Shown here one piece after another: positions 15,278 to 16,911 of a stretch of DNA of 16,911 nt. The notes beneath the pieces were generated by a model. It was not told the origin of the DNA and did not search any database. It saw only the letters and a program-made list of their open reading frames with translations. The number at the start of each line of letters is the position of its first letter. The first letter of the stretch is position 1. A program made the position numbers and the translations under genes. Origin of the DNA: Muribaculaceae bacterium (lineage in GTDB: Bacteria > Bacteroidota > Bacteroidia > Bacteroidales > Muribaculaceae); contig VSPW01000020.1 of assembly GCA_009775535.1 (NCBI GenBank), forward strand, positions 1 through 16,911, given 5' to 3'.

Positions 15278-15448
15278 TCATGCCGGAGGGAGGATAGCCT
15301 CGCTGGGGCATACTTCTGCGCAAGAACCGCACTCGATGCATGTATCCGGATCGATGTGGTAGATGTCGCCTTCTGAGATAGCTTCAACGGGGCAAACAGG
15401 CAGACAAGTGCCGCAAGCCACACATTTATCAGTGATTACGTAAGCCAT
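15278..15448 (-). CDS. Small 2[4Fe-4S] ferredoxin
   Basis: Reading from the ATG at 15448 gives a 56-residue protein with two complete cluster motifs: CVACGTCLPVCP (C9, C12, C15, C19) and CIECGSCAEVCP (C37, C40, C43, C47). This is a clostridial-type low-potential ferredoxin that carries electrons in the cytoplasm, for example for pyruvate:ferredoxin oxidoreductase in anaerobes. The size is normal for the family. It has its own promoter and a hairpin terminator, so it is probably transcribed alone. Its partner enzymes are not in the window. Confidence 0.95.
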   Translation of the reverse strand: MAYVITDKCVACGTCLPVCPVEAISEGDIYHIDPDTCIECGSCAEVCPSEAILPPA

Positions 15449-15499
15449 GATGTTAAATTTAGAAATTAATTATACGATAGTTTTTTGAGTTTACAGCCA

Positions 15500-15507
15500 C
15501 AAAAGTA
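15500..15507 (-). promoter_or_regulatory. -7 promoter element of the ferredoxin gene
   Basis: On the minus strand TACTTTTG matches TAnnTTTG, 51 bases before the ATG at 15448. The leader is A/T-rich with no Shine-Dalgarno site. A clear -33 TTTG is not seen at 19-21 bases; a TTTA lies 24 bases upstream. Confidence 0.6.
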
Positions 15508-15556
15508 ATCTTTTTTCTGCTTATCTCATAATAAAACAGAAAAAATATTACATCGT

Positions 15557-16519
15557 TCAATCAAACACCAGTGACACATTGTCAACCCATAGCGTAAGGC
15601 CTATAGTGCCTATATAGGCCTCGCCGCTGCCGGCCGAAAGCATCACCAGCATATGTGTAGGCGTAGCGTCTGCATCATCCCATCCCACTTCCTTCACAGG
15701 CACCATCTTGCCCTTGGAATTACGCCCGTAATAGCTCTTCTCCCCGGAAATTAGGCCCATGAAAGGCTTATATGAAGGCAAGGACGTTATATCTCCGTAC
15801 AACACAGGAATGCGGTGGCCTTCCACCCACCCCGCCGATGACGACGGATAAAGCTCACGGCCAGTGCCGACACGCTTGGCATACAGGTTGCCGTCACTGT
15901 CCTCCCACCTCCGCTGCAAAAGGATGAACACCTCCGCCTTGTCCGTGCCCGGAAGCGTCTTTTTCTTTCCGAAACCACTGGAATACATGCGGTTGCCCGT
16001 TTTTGGCACCTCTATCTTGTAGTCAAACTGCAACGCCTTCGGACGCCTGTTGAAAGAAATGCCCATCTCCATATTGGAATAAGGATTCTTGGTCGACTTG
16101 ATAGGCTCTATCATCCTGCCAAGGAATATCGAGCCTGCCACCAATACATCTATATTTATCAGCCCTATGGCCTTGCAGTGTTCCAGCATGGTGGTCAGCT
16201 TCGCACACTGCCCATGCCCCTCACGCTTGTCAGGGAACACAGCGTTAGACGTCTTTGTGATGCCCACCACCTTGGCCAGGACATTCGATGTGGCCCATGG
16301 CGAACCTCCACGGCTGTAATAAGGCTTCCCTGTGGCGTCAGTCGATGTCGGTCCTATCTCATACACATTTTTCGTATGCCCGCCAAGGATCGACGACTCC
16401 TTCACTATACGTGTAACCCCCTCATCCATATCGCCGCACTTCCGGCGTTCTATCGTCTCTGATTGAGCAGTCCCGGCAACAGCCATCGCCAGGAGTAATC
16501 CAGTTACTGTCCGCTTCAT
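15557..16519 (-). CDS. Secreted PCMD-domain protein (putative carbohydrate metabolism domain)
   Basis: The 320-residue protein has a signal peptide (MKRTVTGLLLAMAVAGTAQS, likely cut near 20). The mature part resembles the PCMD family of Bacteroidetes: a sugar-module-like beta-sandwich with HGQCAKLTTM (102-111), VAGSIFLGRM (127-136), a conserved FNRRPKALQFDYK (156-168), strands around AEVFILLQRR (195-204), and the closing block GTIGLTLWVDNVSLVFD (304-320), where the VDNV segment is typical. The name of this domain reflects genomic context only; no enzyme activity is established. There is no lipobox. The frame extends to 16657, but that longer start would lie beyond the promoter and bury the signal peptide, so 16519 is preferred. 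It may be surface-associated; there is no SusC/D pair nearby to tie it to a glycan. Confidence 0.82.
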   Translation of the reverse strand: MKRTVTGLLLAMAVAGTAQSETIERRKCGDMDEGVTRIVKESSILGGHTKNVYEIGPTSTDATGKPYYSRGGSPWATSNVLAKVVGITKTSNAVFPDKREGHGQCAKLTTMLEHCKAIGLINIDVLVAGSIFLGRMIEPIKSTKNPYSNMEMGISFNRRPKALQFDYKIEVPKTGNRMYSSGFGKKKTLPGTDKAEVFILLQRRWEDSDGNLYAKRVGTGRELYPSSSAGWVEGHRIPVLYGDITSLPSYKPFMGLISGEKSYYGRNSKGKMVPVKEVGWDDADATPTHMLVMLSAGSGEAYIGTIGLTLWVDNVSLVFD

Positions 16520-16561
16520 AAGAATGTAACTTTTTTTATAATAAATCTTCTTAAAACGCTG

Positions 16562-16569
16562 CAAAGGTA
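16562..16569 (-). promoter_or_regulatory. -7 promoter element of the PCMD gene
   Basis: On the minus strand TACCTTTG matches TAnnTTTG exactly, 42 bases before the ATG at 16519. No TTTG is present 19-21 bases further upstream. The leader is A/T-rich and includes a run of seven A on the coding strand just before the start. Confidence 0.65.
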
Positions 16570-16740
16570 CATCTTTATGACGAAAACACCCCATATAGAA
16601 GCAAAAAAAGGCAACATCAACACCCAATCCGACAAAACTAGCCCACCCCTGCCCCATTCAGCCATCTCCAGTGACGGCCACTATTTTGCAATCGCCTAAA
16701 TTTATGCAGGCGGCAAGCGGATGGTTTGACGGAAATTTCG

Positions 16741-16748
16741 TAAATTTG
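16741..16748 (+). promoter_or_regulatory. -7 promoter element of the aminotransferase gene
   Basis: TAAATTTG matches TAnnTTTG, 26 bases before the ATG at 16775. Transcription should begin near 16753-16756, which is where a short upstream ORF starts. A TTTG at 16725 is only 12 bases away and so too close to serve as the -33 box. Confidence 0.65.
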
Positions 16749-16754
16749 CGCATC

Positions 16755-16778
16755 ATGATATTATACCAAAGGCTATGA
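16755..16778 (+). CDS. Possible seven-codon leader peptide before the aminotransferase
   Basis: ATG at 16755 opens a frame encoding MILYQRL whose TGA at 16776-16778 overlaps the aminotransferase ATG at 16775 (ATGA). The -7 element ends at 16748, so this ATG would lie at or beside the 5' end of the mRNA. A ribosome finishing it would be placed to restart at the main gene. This may be chance; seven codons is short and there is no supporting conservation to hand. Confidence 0.3.
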   Translation: MILYQRL

Positions 16779-16911
16779 ACGAAGTATCACAACGTATCAA
16801 GAATCTTGCCCAGTCGGCCACCCTGGCCATGTCACAGAAAAGTCAGGAACTCCGTGCAAGCGGCGTTGACGTAAGCAACCTGTCGGTCGGCGAGCCGGAC
16901 TTCAATACACC
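16775..16911 (+). CDS. Class I PLP-dependent aminotransferase, N-terminal part (runs off the right edge)
   Basis: The 45 codons available begin MNEVSQRIKNLAQSATLAM and include SQKSQELRASG and LSVGEPDFNTP. The last motif is the hallmark of the aspartate aminotransferase subgroup I-gamma (AspB type), enzymes that move the amino group of aspartate or related amino acids to 2-oxoglutarate with PLP. The PLP lysine and the substrate-specificity residues lie outside the window, so the exact substrate is open. The start is set by good match to the family N-terminus and by the ATGA overlap with a possible leader peptide. Confidence 0.88.
   Translation, partial: MNEVSQRIKNLAQSATLAMSQKSQELRASGVDVSNLSVGEPDFNT

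Noticed and set aside
15511..15545. Inverted repeat TTTTTTCTG / CAGAAAAAA between the PCMD and ferredoxin genes
   Set aside because: The 9-base stem has only two G-C pairs and a 17-base loop, with no T-run after it on the minus strand, so it is a poor terminator candidate and may be chance in A/T-rich DNA.
1..16911. CRISPR arrays, insertion sequences, tRNA or rRNA genes, phage genes
   Set aside because: No regularly spaced repeats, transposase motifs, terminal inverted repeats, structural RNA or phage proteins were seen on either strand.

Overview
The window looks like chromosomal DNA of a gut-type member of the order Bacteroidales, with a moderately GC-rich composition that could fit Muribaculaceae (the family is a guess). 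Three things point there. Several genes carry the Bacteroidetes promoter element TAnnTTTG, in one case with an upstream TTTG 21 bases away. Shine-Dalgarno sites are largely absent. The proteins belong to families typical of the phylum: a PBP1-plus-LysM protein, a PorT-type barrel, a PCMD-domain protein, a Bacteroidetes-style GadB N-terminus and an Obg with an acidic tail. I see no insertion sequence, prophage, CRISPR array, tRNA or rRNA.

Layout. At the left edge, on the minus strand, is the 5' end of a glutamate decarboxylase gene. Divergent from it is a six-gene plus-strand run (429-8218): LysM/PBP1 receptor-like protein, PorT-family outer-membrane barrel, TsaC/YrdC threonylcarbamoyl-AMP synthase, polyprenyl-phosphate sugar-1-phosphate transferase, ClC chloride channel/transporter with two CBS domains, and an M23 peptidase lipoprotein. 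The genes overlap or lie within about 20 bases of each other, so they are probably one operon, mostly about the cell envelope. It converges, with an 11-base overlap, on a minus-strand ATP-grasp-like protein of unknown function.

A second plus-strand operon (9434-13052) starts back to back with that ATP-grasp-like gene. It encodes an HD-domain hydrolase resembling the (p)ppGpp hydrolase domain, a NeuC/LegG-type hydrolysing NDP-sugar 2-epimerase, a NeuA/LegF-type CMP-nonulosonate cytidylyltransferase and a PtmE-like CBS-plus-nucleotidyltransferase, then a hairpin terminator. The last three fit a nonulosonic (sialic or legionaminic type) acid pathway, but the synthase (NeuB/LegI), dehydratase and aminotransferase are not in the window.

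The right part has obgE with its own promoter and a strong hairpin terminator, an unidentified arginine-rich protein, a small 2[4Fe-4S] ferredoxin and a PCMD-domain secreted protein (both minus strand), and at the edge the start of a class I aminotransferase. I did not find a clear new multi-gene system. The most interesting points are the apparently leaderless divergent pair at 9344/9434, a possible seven-codon upstream ORF whose stop overlaps the aminotransferase start, the link between a small-alarmone-hydrolase-like gene and a partial nonulosonate cassette, and two proteins I could not place.
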